From: CAMXAS01 sp964442435
GTDB lineage: Bacteria > Bacteroidota > Bacteroidia > Bacteroidales > P3
NCBI GenBank assembly: GCA_964442435.1
Contig: CAYTZG010000005.1
Span: 1 to 64,000, forward strand
Direction: 5' to 3'
Length of the DNA stretch: 64,000 nucleotides
The position numbers and the translations under genes are program-made. Below the pieces are notes generated by a model. The model had not been told where the DNA came from. It searched no databases and saw only the letters and a program-made list of their open reading frames with translations. Shown here one piece after another: positions 1 to 7,333 of the stretch (within the stretch, counting starts at the first letter, position 1; every line of letters starts with the position of its first letter).

Positions 1-65
1 GCCTCTACTTCATCGAAATTACCGCCAACGGCACAACCTGCCGCCTGAAATGCGTAAAGAAATAG
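1..65 (+). CDS. C-terminal end of a T9SS-sorted protein (5' truncated)
   Basis: One frame is open from the window edge to a TAG at 63-65. It reads as a short tail containing LYFIEITANG followed by a Cys/Lys-rich end. This pattern (aromatic/aliphatic residues, then a short turn, then a basic end) is how type A T9SS C-terminal sorting domains finish, as in the complete example at 62301-64000. Only about 20 residues are visible, so the parent protein cannot be identified. The tail converges on engB. Confidence 0.45.
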   Translation, partial: LYFIEITANGTTCRLKCVKK

Positions 66-86
66 GATTGGCATCGGACGGGCTTT

Positions 87-695
87 TTATGCCTCCCGCA
101 TCGTCTCCACAATCCCCGCCATATACCCAAGCAGTTCCGTCTTGCCGGTCGCGTTGAGGGCGGAGGTCATGAAAATGGGCGGCAGGCTTTCCCAAGTGGC
201 CGATAGCGCGCGTCTCAGCGCCGCCAAGTGGTGCTGCACCTCGTTTAGCGACGTCTTGTCGGCCTTGGTGGCCACAATGGCCAGCGGCACGCCGTGTTCG
301 CCCAGCCAGTTGATAAAGGCCACGTCCGATTTCTGCGGTTCAAGCCGGCCATCCACCAACACGAACACGCAGGCTAAGTTCTCGCGGTATTCCAAGTAGT
401 CGTAAGTCATCTTGCGCCATTTCTCACGCGACTCCTTCGACGTGCGCGCATAGCCGTAGCCGGGCAAATCCACCCAATACATCGCGTTTTTGTTGATGAT
501 GAAATGGTTGATGCACTGGGTTTTGCCGGGCTGCGACGAGGTCTTGGCCAAGGCCTTGTTGCCGCACAGCATATTGATAAGGCTTGACTTTCCCACGTTG
601 GAGCGTCCGATAAATGCAAATTCCGGTACGTCCGTCTTGGGGCATTTCTTGTAATCGGTATTGCTGATAACGAATTCGGCTTCTTTGATTTGCAT
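87..695 (-). CDS. engB: Ribosome-biogenesis GTPase EngB/YsxC
   Basis: A cytoplasmic TRAFAC GTPase needed for assembly of the large ribosomal subunit. The 202-residue protein has the family's usual size. Visible motifs are the P-loop GRSNVGKSS (residues 30-38), G2/G3 with DLPGYG (76-81) and the base-specificity TKAD (143-146). The start chosen is the ATG at 695 (MQIKEAEF), because the frame upstream encodes a proline/arginine-rich stretch with no family similarity. It is the last gene of a minus-strand run with the hydrolase (26 nt upstream) and glsAB, and is probably co-transcribed with them although unrelated in function. Confidence 0.95.
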   Translation of the reverse strand: MQIKEAEFVISNTDYKKCPKTDVPEFAFIGRSNVGKSSLINMLCGNKALAKTSSQPGKTQCINHFIINKNAMYWVDLPGYGYARTSKESREKWRKMTYDYLEYRENLACVFVLVDGRLEPQKSDVAFINWLGEHGVPLAIVATKADKTSLNEVQHHLAALRRALSATWESLPPIFMTSALNATGKTELLGYMAGIVETMREA

Positions 696-721
696 GGCGT
701 TCCTCCCGAGTTTCCGTCCGT

Positions 722-1690
722 TTACCGCAGGGATTCGACATGGGCGAGCAGGTCGGCCCATACCTGTTCCTTGCCTATTTCGTTCAGGATTTCATGGCGC
801 ATACGCGGATAGAGCTTGAACGAGACGTGGCGGTAGCCCACCTCGCGCATACGTGCCACGGCGGCGTCGAAATGCGCCCGGTCAAAAAAGCAGGGATCGT
901 CCTCGCCGGAAATGAAGCGGACCGGCATATCCGGGTTGTGCATCGCCCAGCCCTTGGGGTTATAGGCGTACAGCATGAGGTCGAACATATTTCTGAAGCC
1001 GTTGACCGTAAACTGGTAGTTGCAGAGCGGGTTGCGGTCGTAGGCCGCCACGATTTCGGGGTCGGAGCACACCCAGGCGTTGGGCGAGCCCTCGTTCTGA
1101 AAGCGGAAGTTGAAAGCCCCCACGCTCATTTTCTGCAGGAATTTCGGGCGGGCGTGTCCGCCGGCGAAGAGGCCGATGCCCCACGCCAGCCACCGACCGG
1201 CCATCGCGCTGGGGGTATAGCCCGGACAGCCGCATACCACAAGGCCCGCCAAGTGGCGGTCGTCCCGCTTCACATAGGCGCGCACGGCCATCGAGCCCAT
1301 GCTGTGCCCGAACAAAACGAGCGGCAGGTCGGGATGCCGTTGCCGAATCAGGTCGGTCACGATGCGGATGTCGTTCACGAGCGCACGGTAGCCGCCCGCA
1401 TAGAAATAGCCGAGGTCTTCGGTCTTGCGTATCGACCGGCCGTGCCCGCGGTGGTCGTGGATGATGCAGACCCAGCCGTGGTCGGCCATATACTGCATGA
1501 ACGGAATATAACGTTCCTTGTGCTCGCACATGCCGTGTACGAGTTGCAAAACGCCCACGGGCGCCGTGTTTGGCGTCACGCTCAGCACGTCTATCGGCAG
1601 GCGGTCGGCCGAGGCCATGACGGTTTCCCGCTTGAAGTTATCGGGAATCGGCCATTCGTTGAGATTAGGGTTGGTCGGTTGGGTTTCCAT
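722..1690 (-). CDS. Alpha/beta hydrolase, monoacylglycerol lipase/lysophospholipase-like
   Basis: A 322-residue alpha/beta hydrolase of the serine-aminopeptidase/lysophospholipase (Hydrolase_4) group. The nucleophile elbow GHSMGS has Ser130. An HDHRGHG segment lies earlier, and near the C-terminus GEDDP and RMRHE supply the likely acid and histidine. There is no signal peptide, so it should act in the cytoplasm or at the inner leaflet. The ATG at 1690 is preferred over upstream frame extension, which would overlap glsB. It starts 13 nt after glsB, which suggests an acyl-ester substrate from the lipid pathway next door; that link is inference. Exact substrate unknown. Confidence 0.8.
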   Translation of the reverse strand: METQPTNPNLNEWPIPDNFKRETVMASADRLPIDVLSVTPNTAPVGVLQLVHGMCEHKERYIPFMQYMADHGWVCIIHDHRGHGRSIRKTEDLGYFYAGGYRALVNDIRIVTDLIRQRHPDLPLVLFGHSMGSMAVRAYVKRDDRHLAGLVVCGCPGYTPSAMAGRWLAWGIGLFAGGHARPKFLQKMSVGAFNFRFQNEGSPNAWVCSDPEIVAAYDRNPLCNYQFTVNGFRNMFDLMLYAYNPKGWAMHNPDMPVRFISGEDDPCFFDRAHFDAAVARMREVGYRHVSFKLYPRMRHEILNEIGKEQVWADLLAHVESLR

Positions 1691-1703
1691 AGGGCTGAAA
1701 ATG

Positions 1704-2636
1704 TTAGCGTTTGAGCAAAAGCGAATCGGCGGCGGGAATATGCCGCTCCTTCTTCGATTCGTAGATTTCCGCAATCCGAATCAGGATGCCGGTTTCCTCC
1801 ACGTCGCCGAAATGATGGTTCACGGCCGTGCCGAACGAACGCATCGTGGGCGAGAGTTTGAGGTAGGAGTTGAACAGCGGCGGCACGTTTTCGCCCAGTT
1901 CCCGCACGCGGCGCGACATCACCTTGTAGGCTTCTTCGAGCGGAAGGCCGTCGTACAGGGCCGCCAAAGCCGCCGGGTCGGTTTCCAGCGTCAAGGGTTC
2001 CAGCGGATAAACGAGCCGGTCGGGGTCGGGAAAGTATTTTTGCACGAAATACAGCAACGTATCGCGCGCTTCCTTTTCAAAATGTTCGTACATCGTCACC
2101 TTGCCGAAAAAGCCTTTCACCTTGGGGTTCTTATATACCAATCCGCCCAGGCCGTCCCAAAGGTTGTCGAGCGAGAAGACGCCGTTGCGCGTCGATTGGT
2201 ATTTCGGCTGCACGAACGAACGTCCCAATTCGATGATGTTCGGCAGGATGTCCGTCAGGAATTTGGGCGAGAACTTGAAGATTTCGGTGGTTGACAGCAG
2301 GGGCGAACCGTCGGGCGCGAAAGCCGTCAGGGCACCTTCTATAAAGCGGTAGCCGCCTACGAACTCTTCGTTTTCGCTGTCCCAGACCACGAGTTGTTTG
2401 TAAGGCTCCGGCATCGTGTCGAACTCGTCTATGTCGGTGTCCTTGCCGGTGCCGCCGCCGGCGGCGCGGAACGTCAACTCCCGCAGTCGGCCTATTTCCA
2501 ACATGATGTTGGGCGCGTTGTGCGCCGTCACGATATGCACTTCCCGATGCCCGAAGTTGGTGTATCGCAGAAACGTCTCTTCGGTCAGTTCGGCCTTGAT
2601 GAGGTTGCGGTCTATGGGGGGGATGGTCGGTTTCAT
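1704..2636 (-). CDS. glsB: GNAT-type N-acyltransferase, GlsB/OlsB-like (glycine/serine lipid synthesis)
   Basis: A 310-residue protein of the hemolysin/OlsB-like acyltransferase fold (acyl-ACP-dependent GNAT). It would N-acylate glycine or another small amino acid with a 3-hydroxy fatty acid, the first step to glycine and serine lipids in Bacteroides. Recognisable segments are the early LRELTFRAAGGGTGKDTDIDEFD, covering the hydrophilic acid/base region, then VVWDSENEEFVGGYRFI, ELGRSFVQ and GGLVY. It starts one base after the glsA stop (TAATATG), so translation is probably coupled. The glsA-glsB pairing matches the Bacteroides thetaiotaomicron arrangement. The substrate amino acid cannot be read from sequence. 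Confidence 0.82.
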   Translation of the reverse strand: MKPTIPPIDRNLIKAELTEETFLRYTNFGHREVHIVTAHNAPNIMLEIGRLRELTFRAAGGGTGKDTDIDEFDTMPEPYKQLVVWDSENEEFVGGYRFIEGALTAFAPDGSPLLSTTEIFKFSPKFLTDILPNIIELGRSFVQPKYQSTRNGVFSLDNLWDGLGGLVYKNPKVKGFFGKVTMYEHFEKEARDTLLYFVQKYFPDPDRLVYPLEPLTLETDPAALAALYDGLPLEEAYKVMSRRVRELGENVPPLFNSYLKLSPTMRSFGTAVNHHFGDVEETGILIRIAEIYESKKERHIPAADSLLLKR

Positions 2637-2637
2637 A

Positions 2638-3516
2638 TTAAATGGATAAGGTTGGGGTGGGGGGCGGCGTGAACGTCGCCTGCGGGTCGTCGGCCAAGCG
2701 GTACACGTGAGCCCTTACGGCCTGCGCCCAGTCTTGGTCGCTCAGGCTGTGGTTCCCGAATACGCAACGGCTGATGGGGCGCCCTACGGTCAGGCGGATT
2801 TCCTGACCCTTCTGCTTGAACATCTCGTCCACGAGGAACAGCTGTTCGAGGTTGAATTTCAATCCCAAGCGTTTCCGCCACCGTGCGAAGTTATAAAAAA
2901 AACTTGAATTTTTCCCGTCCACGAACACCGGAATGATGTCGCGTTGCGTTTCGCGGGCTTTGGAAACAAAGGTTTTCTTCCAGGCCTCGTCGCGGATGGC
3001 GCCGCCTTTCTGTTTGCGCGAACACAGGCCGGCCGGAAAGTAAAGCAACAGGTTGTCTGACGCGAAGGCTTCCGCCAACAGCCGTTGGTTGTGTATGTTG
3101 CGGCCGGTTTTGTCAATCGGCACGAACACGGGGCGCAGGTTGGGCAAGGCCATCAGGAATTCGTTGACCGGAAACAGAATGTCGGGGCGGACGGCGCCCA
3201 CGCGGCTGATGATGGCCATGCCGTCAAGCCCGCCCAGCGGGTGGTTGGCCACGAGGATATAGCGGCCCGAAGCCGGCAGGTTCTCCGCGCCCTGCAATGT
3301 GATGCGGCAACCGAAGTCGTTGAGGATGGCCGTGGCGAAGTCGATGCCCATGGCGTCGCGGTTCTTATATAAGTAGGCGTTCAGTTCGTCCACGTGCAGC
3401 AGACGGTTCAGCCAGCCTAAGACGAAACGCGGCAGGCGGCGGTACAGTTTCTCGCTTTTGCCGCGGATAATCCGCTCTAAGTCGATGGTTTTTTCCGAAA
3501 TGGGGAGCGTGAGCAT
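2638..3516 (-). CDS. glsA: 1-acyl-glycerol-3-phosphate-type O-acyltransferase, GlsA/OlsA-like
   Basis: A 292-residue PlsC-superfamily (LPLAT) acyltransferase that would O-acylate the 3-hydroxyl of the N-acyl amino acid made by GlsB. The catalytic box reads NHPLGGLDG, with His92 and an Asp six residues on. Further boxes are FVPIDKTGRN, LLYFPAGLCSRK (the FPEG-like block) and IIPVFVDG. There is no obvious transmembrane helix, so it is likely peripheral on the inner membrane. It is first in the minus-strand operon and transcribed away from fhs. Orthology to GlsA rests on the pairing with glsB; a general lysophospholipid acyltransferase role is the alternative. Confidence 0.8.
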   Translation of the reverse strand: MLTLPISEKTIDLERIIRGKSEKLYRRLPRFVLGWLNRLLHVDELNAYLYKNRDAMGIDFATAILNDFGCRITLQGAENLPASGRYILVANHPLGGLDGMAIISRVGAVRPDILFPVNEFLMALPNLRPVFVPIDKTGRNIHNQRLLAEAFASDNLLLYFPAGLCSRKQKGGAIRDEAWKKTFVSKARETQRDIIPVFVDGKNSSFFYNFARWRKRLGLKFNLEQLFLVDEMFKQKGQEIRLTVGRPISRCVFGNHSLSDQDWAQAVRAHVYRLADDPQATFTPPPTPTLSI

Positions 3517-3535
3517 GGTTTCATGCGGTTATGTG

Positions 3536-3578
3536 GTGTGCGGAAACACACTATTTTAGTACAAAAATAGTAAATTTG
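3536..3578. promoter_or_regulatory. Divergent glsA/fhs promoter region with inverted repeats
   Basis: A plus-strand -7 box TAAATTTG (3571-3578) and a minus-strand -7 box TATTTTTG (complement of 3562-3569) both fit the Bacteroidetes TAnnTTTG consensus and sit almost back to back. Around them lie a perfect inverted repeat, CTATTTT (3551-3557) and AAAATAG (3564-3570), and a GTGTG/CACAC hairpin (3536-3540, 3547-3551) that would fall in the glsA leader. The two genes probably share this control region; no regulator is identified. Confidence 0.55.
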
Positions 3579-3631
3579 CGGCTAATTTCGGCTTTGGCCG
3601 ATAAAGTTTGGTAAATAAAAATCTCGACTTT

Positions 3632-5302
3632 ATGAAGACGGATATTGAAATCGCACGCGAAACGCCGCTCTTGAAAATACAGGACGTGGCGGAGCATTAC
3701 GGCATCGCGCCCGAGGCGCTGCATCCCTATGGCGCGTATATCGCCAAGGTGCCGCTTGACTGCATCGACGAGGCGCAAATCAAGAAGCACCACCTGATTT
3801 TGGTCACGGCCATCACGCCCACCAAGGCGGGCGTGGGCAAAACCACGGTTTCCATCGGCTTGGCCTTGGGCTTGAACAAAATCGGCAAAAAGGCCATCGT
3901 GGCCTTGCGTGAACCTTCGCTGGGCCCCTGTTTCGGCATGAAGGGCGGGGCGGCCGGCGGCGGCTATGCCCAGGTGTTGCCTATGGAAAACATCAACCTG
4001 CACTTTACGGGCGACTTCCACGCCATCACGTCGGCGCACAACATGATTACGGCCCTGCTTGACAACTACAACTATCAGAACCGCAATACCTGCAAGTCGC
4101 TCAAGGAAATCAAGTGGAAGCGCGTGTTGGACGTCAACGACCGCAGCCTGCGCAATATCGTCAGCGGCTTGGGCGGTTCGGCCAACGGCGTACCCATGGA
4201 GACGGGCTTCGATATCACGGCGGCTTCCGAAATCATGGCCATCCTGTGCCTGAGCCGCGATTTGAACGACCTGCGCGAGCGCATCGACCAAATCCTGTTG
4301 GGCTATACGGTCGAAGACGAGCCGTTTACGGTCAAAGACCTCGGCATAGGCGGGGCCATCACGGTCTTGCTCAAAGACGCGCTGTTGCCCAACCTCGTGC
4401 AGACGACCGAACACACGGCGGCTTTCGTGCACGGCGGTCCGTTCGCCAACATCGCGCACGGCTGCAACTCGGTGTTGGCCACGAAGATGGCGCTGACCTT
4501 CGGCGAATATGCCGTTACCGAGGCCGGCTTCGGGGCGGACTTGGGCGCCGAAAAGTTCTTCGACATCAAATGCCGTCAGGCCGGGCTGGAACCGGAACTG
4601 ACCGTTATCGTGGCCACGTTGCGCGGCCTTAAGATGCACGGCGGCGTGGCGGAGGCCGACATCGCGCGTCCGAATAAAGACGGCTTGGTGCATGGTTTCG
4701 CCAATCTGGACAAGCATATCCACAACCTGCAACGTTTCGGGCAGACCGTAGTGGTGGCGTTCAACCGCTATGGCGACGACACCGACGAAGAAGTCGAACT
4801 CTTGCGCGCCCACTGCGCTGAAAAGGGCGTCCGTTTCGCCGTCAACAACGCGTTTGCCGAGGGCGGGGAAGGCGCCGCCGAGTTGGCGCGTTGCGTGGTG
4901 GAGGCCATCGAGAACAAGCCTTCGGGCGCCTTGCAGTACGCCTATCACGAACAAGACAAGGTTAAAGACAAGATTTGGGCGGTTTGCCGCAACATCTACG
5001 GCGCGGAGTCTGTGGTATATACATCTTTGGCCGAAAAGAAACTCAAGCAAATCGCTGCGTTGGGCATCGAACATTTCCCCATCTGCATCGCCAAAACGCA
5101 GTATTCGTTCTCGTCCGACCCCAAGGCCTATGGCGTGGCGGAGCATTTCGAACTCAAGGTGCGCGACATCGTCATCAACCGCGGGGCGCAGATGCTCGTC
5201 GTCATCATGGGCGAAATCATGCGGATGCCCGGTTTGCCCAAGGTGCCGCAGGCCGTCAACATCGGCTTGGACGAACAGGGTTATATCTACGGCCTCATGT
5301 AG
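3632..5302 (+). CDS. fhs: Formate--tetrahydrofolate ligase
   Basis: Makes 10-formyl-THF from formate, ATP and THF in the cytoplasm, feeding one-carbon metabolism. At 556 residues it is full length. The phosphate-binding stretch TPTKAGVGKTT (62-72) is followed by the LREPSLGPCFGMKGGAAGGGYAQV-type block, NRNTCKSL and GPFANIAHGCNS, all hallmarks of the family. The ATG at 3632 is chosen over an in-frame TTG at 3608. The gene stands alone, divergent from glsA and closed by a strong terminator. With PFOR it fits an anaerobe that produces or uses formate. Confidence 0.97.
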   Translation: MKTDIEIARETPLLKIQDVAEHYGIAPEALHPYGAYIAKVPLDCIDEAQIKKHHLILVTAITPTKAGVGKTTVSIGLALGLNKIGKKAIVALREPSLGPCFGMKGGAAGGGYAQVLPMENINLHFTGDFHAITSAHNMITALLDNYNYQNRNTCKSLKEIKWKRVLDVNDRSLRNIVSGLGGSANGVPMETGFDITAASEIMAILCLSRDLNDLRERIDQILLGYTVEDEPFTVKDLGIGGAITVLLKDALLPNLVQTTEHTAAFVHGGPFANIAHGCNSVLATKMALTFGEYAVTEAGFGADLGAEKFFDIKCRQAGLEPELTVIVATLRGLKMHGGVAEADIARPNKDGLVHGFANLDKHIHNLQRFGQTVVVAFNRYGDDTDEEVELLRAHCAEKGVRFAVNNAFAEGGEGAAELARCVVEAIENKPSGALQYAYHEQDKVKDKIWAVCRNIYGAESVVYTSLAEKKLKQIAALGIEHFPICIAKTQYSFSSDPKAYGVAEHFELKVRDIVINRGAQMLVVIMGEIMRMPGLPKVPQAVNIGLDEQGYIYGLM

Positions 5303-5328
5303 TCGGTTCACGGCTGAACCGTCGGGTC

Positions 5329-5370
5329 GCCTCCCGGGTGTGTCTTCCACACATCGGGAGGCTTTTTTTT
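5329..5370 (+). terminator. Intrinsic terminator after fhs
   Basis: A GC-rich stem GCCTCCCG/CGGGAGGC extended by GTGTG/CACA pairing is followed directly by eight T residues (5363-5370). It lies 27 bases past the fhs stop. Confidence 0.9.
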
Positions 5371-5454
5371 ATCCGTCGGCCGCGTCAAGAAATTAACAAT
5401 CCGAGTCTTTGGCTGTCAGACGGTTCCAAGCCGCTGAAAGCCCTTGAATCCCGC

Positions 5455-5484
5455 ACCGCCGTTGAAGTTCAGGCGGTTTTTATT
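5455..5484 (+). terminator. Second hairpin-T-run before the dcw promoter
   Basis: The arms ACCGCC (5455-5460) and GGCGGT (5472-5477), with an inner TGAA/TTCA pairing, are followed by a run of T. The 85 bases between this and the first terminator hold no recognisable gene. It may insulate the dcw promoter from read-through. Confidence 0.6.
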
Positions 5485-5491
5485 TGCCGTG

Positions 5492-5540
5492 AAAATGGGA
5501 TTTTTTGAGAAAAAATGGAAAATTTATTAACAAAATGGGA
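5492..5540 (+). promoter_or_regulatory. Candidate MraZ operator: three direct repeats
   Basis: AAAATGGGA (5492-5500), AAAATGGAA (5512-5520) and AAAATGGGA (5532-5540) recur with an exact 20-base period just upstream of the promoter box. MraZ is known in other bacteria to bind tandem TGGGN repeats upstream of its own gene, usually with a 10-base period. Here the period is two helical turns. The last repeat covers the expected -33 region, so binding could block RNA polymerase. Function is inferred from position and motif. Confidence 0.6.
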
Positions 5541-5559
5541 TGAATAAGATATTTTTGTG

Positions 5560-5567
5560 TACTTTTG
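5560..5567 (+). promoter_or_regulatory. dcw operon -7 box
   Basis: TACTTTTG matches the Bacteroidetes sigma-ABfr -7 consensus TAnnTTTG and lies 22 bases before the mraZ ATG. The -33 region is occupied by the TGGRA repeats. Confidence 0.65.
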
Positions 5568-5589
5568 CCTCGGAAAGGAAAAGAATAAG

Positions 5590-6066
5590 ATGTCAATACT
5601 CGTCGGCAAAGAGTTTTGTAAGGTGGATCCGGCCGGGCGCTTCAAGTTCCCGTCGGCCTTGAAGAAATTGCTGACTCCCGTTATCGAACAGGGGTTTGTG
5701 ATTCGCGAGAGTATTTTCGACGAATGTCTGGAGTTATATCCGCGCAAGGAGTTCGAGGCCGAAATCGAGACCAAGATTGCCAAGCTGAATCCCTACAACC
5801 GCAACGACCGCTTGCTGATTCGGAAGCTGTCGGAGGGCAATCCGGTGGAATTGGACGCCAACGACCGTTTGCTCATTCCGGCCGAACAGAAAAAGGCCAA
5901 GCATATCGAGAAGGAAATCGTGCTCATCTCCAAAATCAACATCATCGAGATTTGGGATGTAGAAACGTACCGTCGTGTAAACGAGGATTCTCCGGTGGAC
6001 TTCGCCGAATTGGCGGCGCAGCGTTTGGGTCGCATCGAGGAAGATACGCCGGGATTAAATGCCTGA
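5590..6066 (+). CDS. mraZ: Transcriptional regulator MraZ
   Basis: A DNA-binding protein of 158 residues with two AbrB-like swapped-hairpin repeats. It heads the division and cell-wall cluster and is known to repress that cluster in Escherichia coli. The opening GKEFCKVDPAGRFKFPSALK and the middle VELDANDRLLIPAEQK are the two DxxGR-type repeats (D-P-A-G-R, and D-A-N-D-R in the second). The ATG at 5590 follows a purine-rich stretch; an in-frame upstream codon at 5557 would overlap the promoter box. It is ten bases ahead of rsmH. Confidence 0.93.
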   Translation: MSILVGKEFCKVDPAGRFKFPSALKKLLTPVIEQGFVIRESIFDECLELYPRKEFEAEIETKIAKLNPYNRNDRLLIRKLSEGNPVELDANDRLLIPAEQKKAKHIEKEIVLISKINIIEIWDVETYRRVNEDSPVDFAELAAQRLGRIEEDTPGLNA

Positions 6067-6075
6067 TAGAGCGGT

Positions 6076-7002
6076 ATGGATGCGGAATATCATGCGCCGG
6101 TGCTGTTGCAGGAAGCCATAGAGGGCCTGAACATACGGCCGGATGGTATTTACGTGGATGCCACGATGGGCGGCGGCGGTCATACGCAGGCCATCCTCTC
6201 GCGGCTGTCCGAACAAGGGCGGCTCGTGGCGTTCGACCAGGACGAAGACGCGGTTCGCCATGCACAGGAAGCGTCGTGGCGGCAAAACTGCCGGGGCGGG
6301 TTTACGATAGTGGACCAAAACTTCCGCTTCCTTAAAAATTACCTGCGTTTCTACGAAGCCCTGCCGGTGGACGGCATTTTGGCCGATTTGGGCGTTTCCT
6401 CCCATCAGTTCGATGTGGAGGCGCGCGGTTTTTCCATACGGGGCGACGGCGGGCTGGATATGCGGATGGACCGTCGGCAAAGCCTGATGGCGGCCACGGT
6501 GCTGGCCACTTATACCGAAGAAGCGTTGGCGCGCTTGTTCTACCGTTACGGCGATCTGGCGCAGGCCCGTAAAATCGCCAAGGCCATCGTGCTGCGGCGG
6601 GCGGAACAGCCGGTGGAAACGGCGGCCGACTTGATGAACCTGACGGGCCGTTGGGCGGAGAAAGGCCGCGAGAACAAGTTCTACGCTACGTTGTTTCAGG
6701 CTTTGCGCATGGAAGTGAACCAAGAAGAGGCCGTGCTCATGCAGTTTCTGCAACAGGCCGCCGAAGTGCTGAAACCGGGCGGGCGTTTGGTCGTGCTTTC
6801 CTACCATTCGGTCGAAGACCGTTTGGTCAAGCATTTTATCCGGAGCGGCAACGCGGACGGCGTGGTGGAAAAGGATTTCTACGGCAACCCGCTTTCGCCG
6901 TTCAAAGCCGTAAACCGCAAGGTAATCCAGGCTTCGGAAGAGGAGCTGGCGCGGAACCCGCGGGCACGGAGCGCCAAAATGCGGGTGGCGGAGAAAGTTT
7001 AA
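6076..7002 (+). CDS. rsmH: 16S rRNA (cytosine-N4) methyltransferase RsmH
   Basis: A SAM-dependent enzyme that methylates C1402 of 16S rRNA at N4. It is conventionally the second gene of the dcw cluster (old name mraW). The protein is 308 residues. The SAM-binding loop DATMGGGGHT (28-37) and the later VDGILADLGVSSHQFD and NKFYATLFQALRMEVN blocks are diagnostic, followed by SYHSVEDRLVK and the usual basic C-terminus with RNPRARSAKMR. It has no role in wall synthesis itself but is co-transcribed with it. Confidence 0.96.
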   Translation: MDAEYHAPVLLQEAIEGLNIRPDGIYVDATMGGGGHTQAILSRLSEQGRLVAFDQDEDAVRHAQEASWRQNCRGGFTIVDQNFRFLKNYLRFYEALPVDGILADLGVSSHQFDVEARGFSIRGDGGLDMRMDRRQSLMAATVLATYTEEALARLFYRYGDLAQARKIAKAIVLRRAEQPVETAADLMNLTGRWAEKGRENKFYATLFQALRMEVNQEEAVLMQFLQQAAEVLKPGGRLVVLSYHSVEDRLVKHFIRSGNADGVVEKDFYGNPLSPFKAVNRKVIQASEEELARNPRARSAKMRVAEKV

Positions 7003-7006
7003 AATT

Positions 7007-7333
7007 ATGAAAGCCAGACAGATATTAGACGGTTCAACGATGTTGCGCGACTTGGTGCAAAAGCATTGGTCGTTGCTGCTGTTGATTTTCGCGCTCTGTT
7101 TGGTGTTGATTGCCAATAATTATCTCACGGAACGCATGGTTCGTGAGACCAATGCGTTGAAAAAAGAGGTCAAGGAACTGCGTTTCCGGCAACTCTCGGT
7201 GGAGGCCGCCTATATGCGTCTCAGCCGTCAGTCGTCGGTAGCGCGGATGTTGGACTCCACCGGCATCAAGGAATCGGTGGTGCCGCCGGTAAGGTTGAGC
7301 AGAAACGACGATGGGAACCGCGAAGAAAACTAA
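7007..7333 (+). CDS. ftsL: FtsL-like cell division protein
   Basis: A small bitopic protein of 108 residues: a short cytoplasmic N-terminus, one transmembrane helix (about residues 22-40, LLLLIFALCLVLIANNYL) and a periplasmic coiled-coil stretch rich in Glu, Lys and Arg. FtsL sequences are poorly conserved; the call rests on topology, size and position between rsmH and ftsI, exactly where FtsL sits. Its last 23 bases overlap the ftsI start, so the two are probably translationally coupled. Confidence 0.8.
   Translation: MKARQILDGSTMLRDLVQKHWSLLLLIFALCLVLIANNYLTERMVRETNALKKEVKELRFRQLSVEAAYMRLSRQSSVARMLDSTGIKESVVPPVRLSRNDDGNREEN

Noticed and set aside
3608..3631. Upstream TTG start for fhs
   Set aside because: It would add eight unconserved residues; the ATG at 3632 gives the family length of 556.
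5371..5454. A possible small gene or RNA between the two terminators before mraZ
   Set aside because: No start with ribosome-binding context, no conserved motif and no open frame of useful length.
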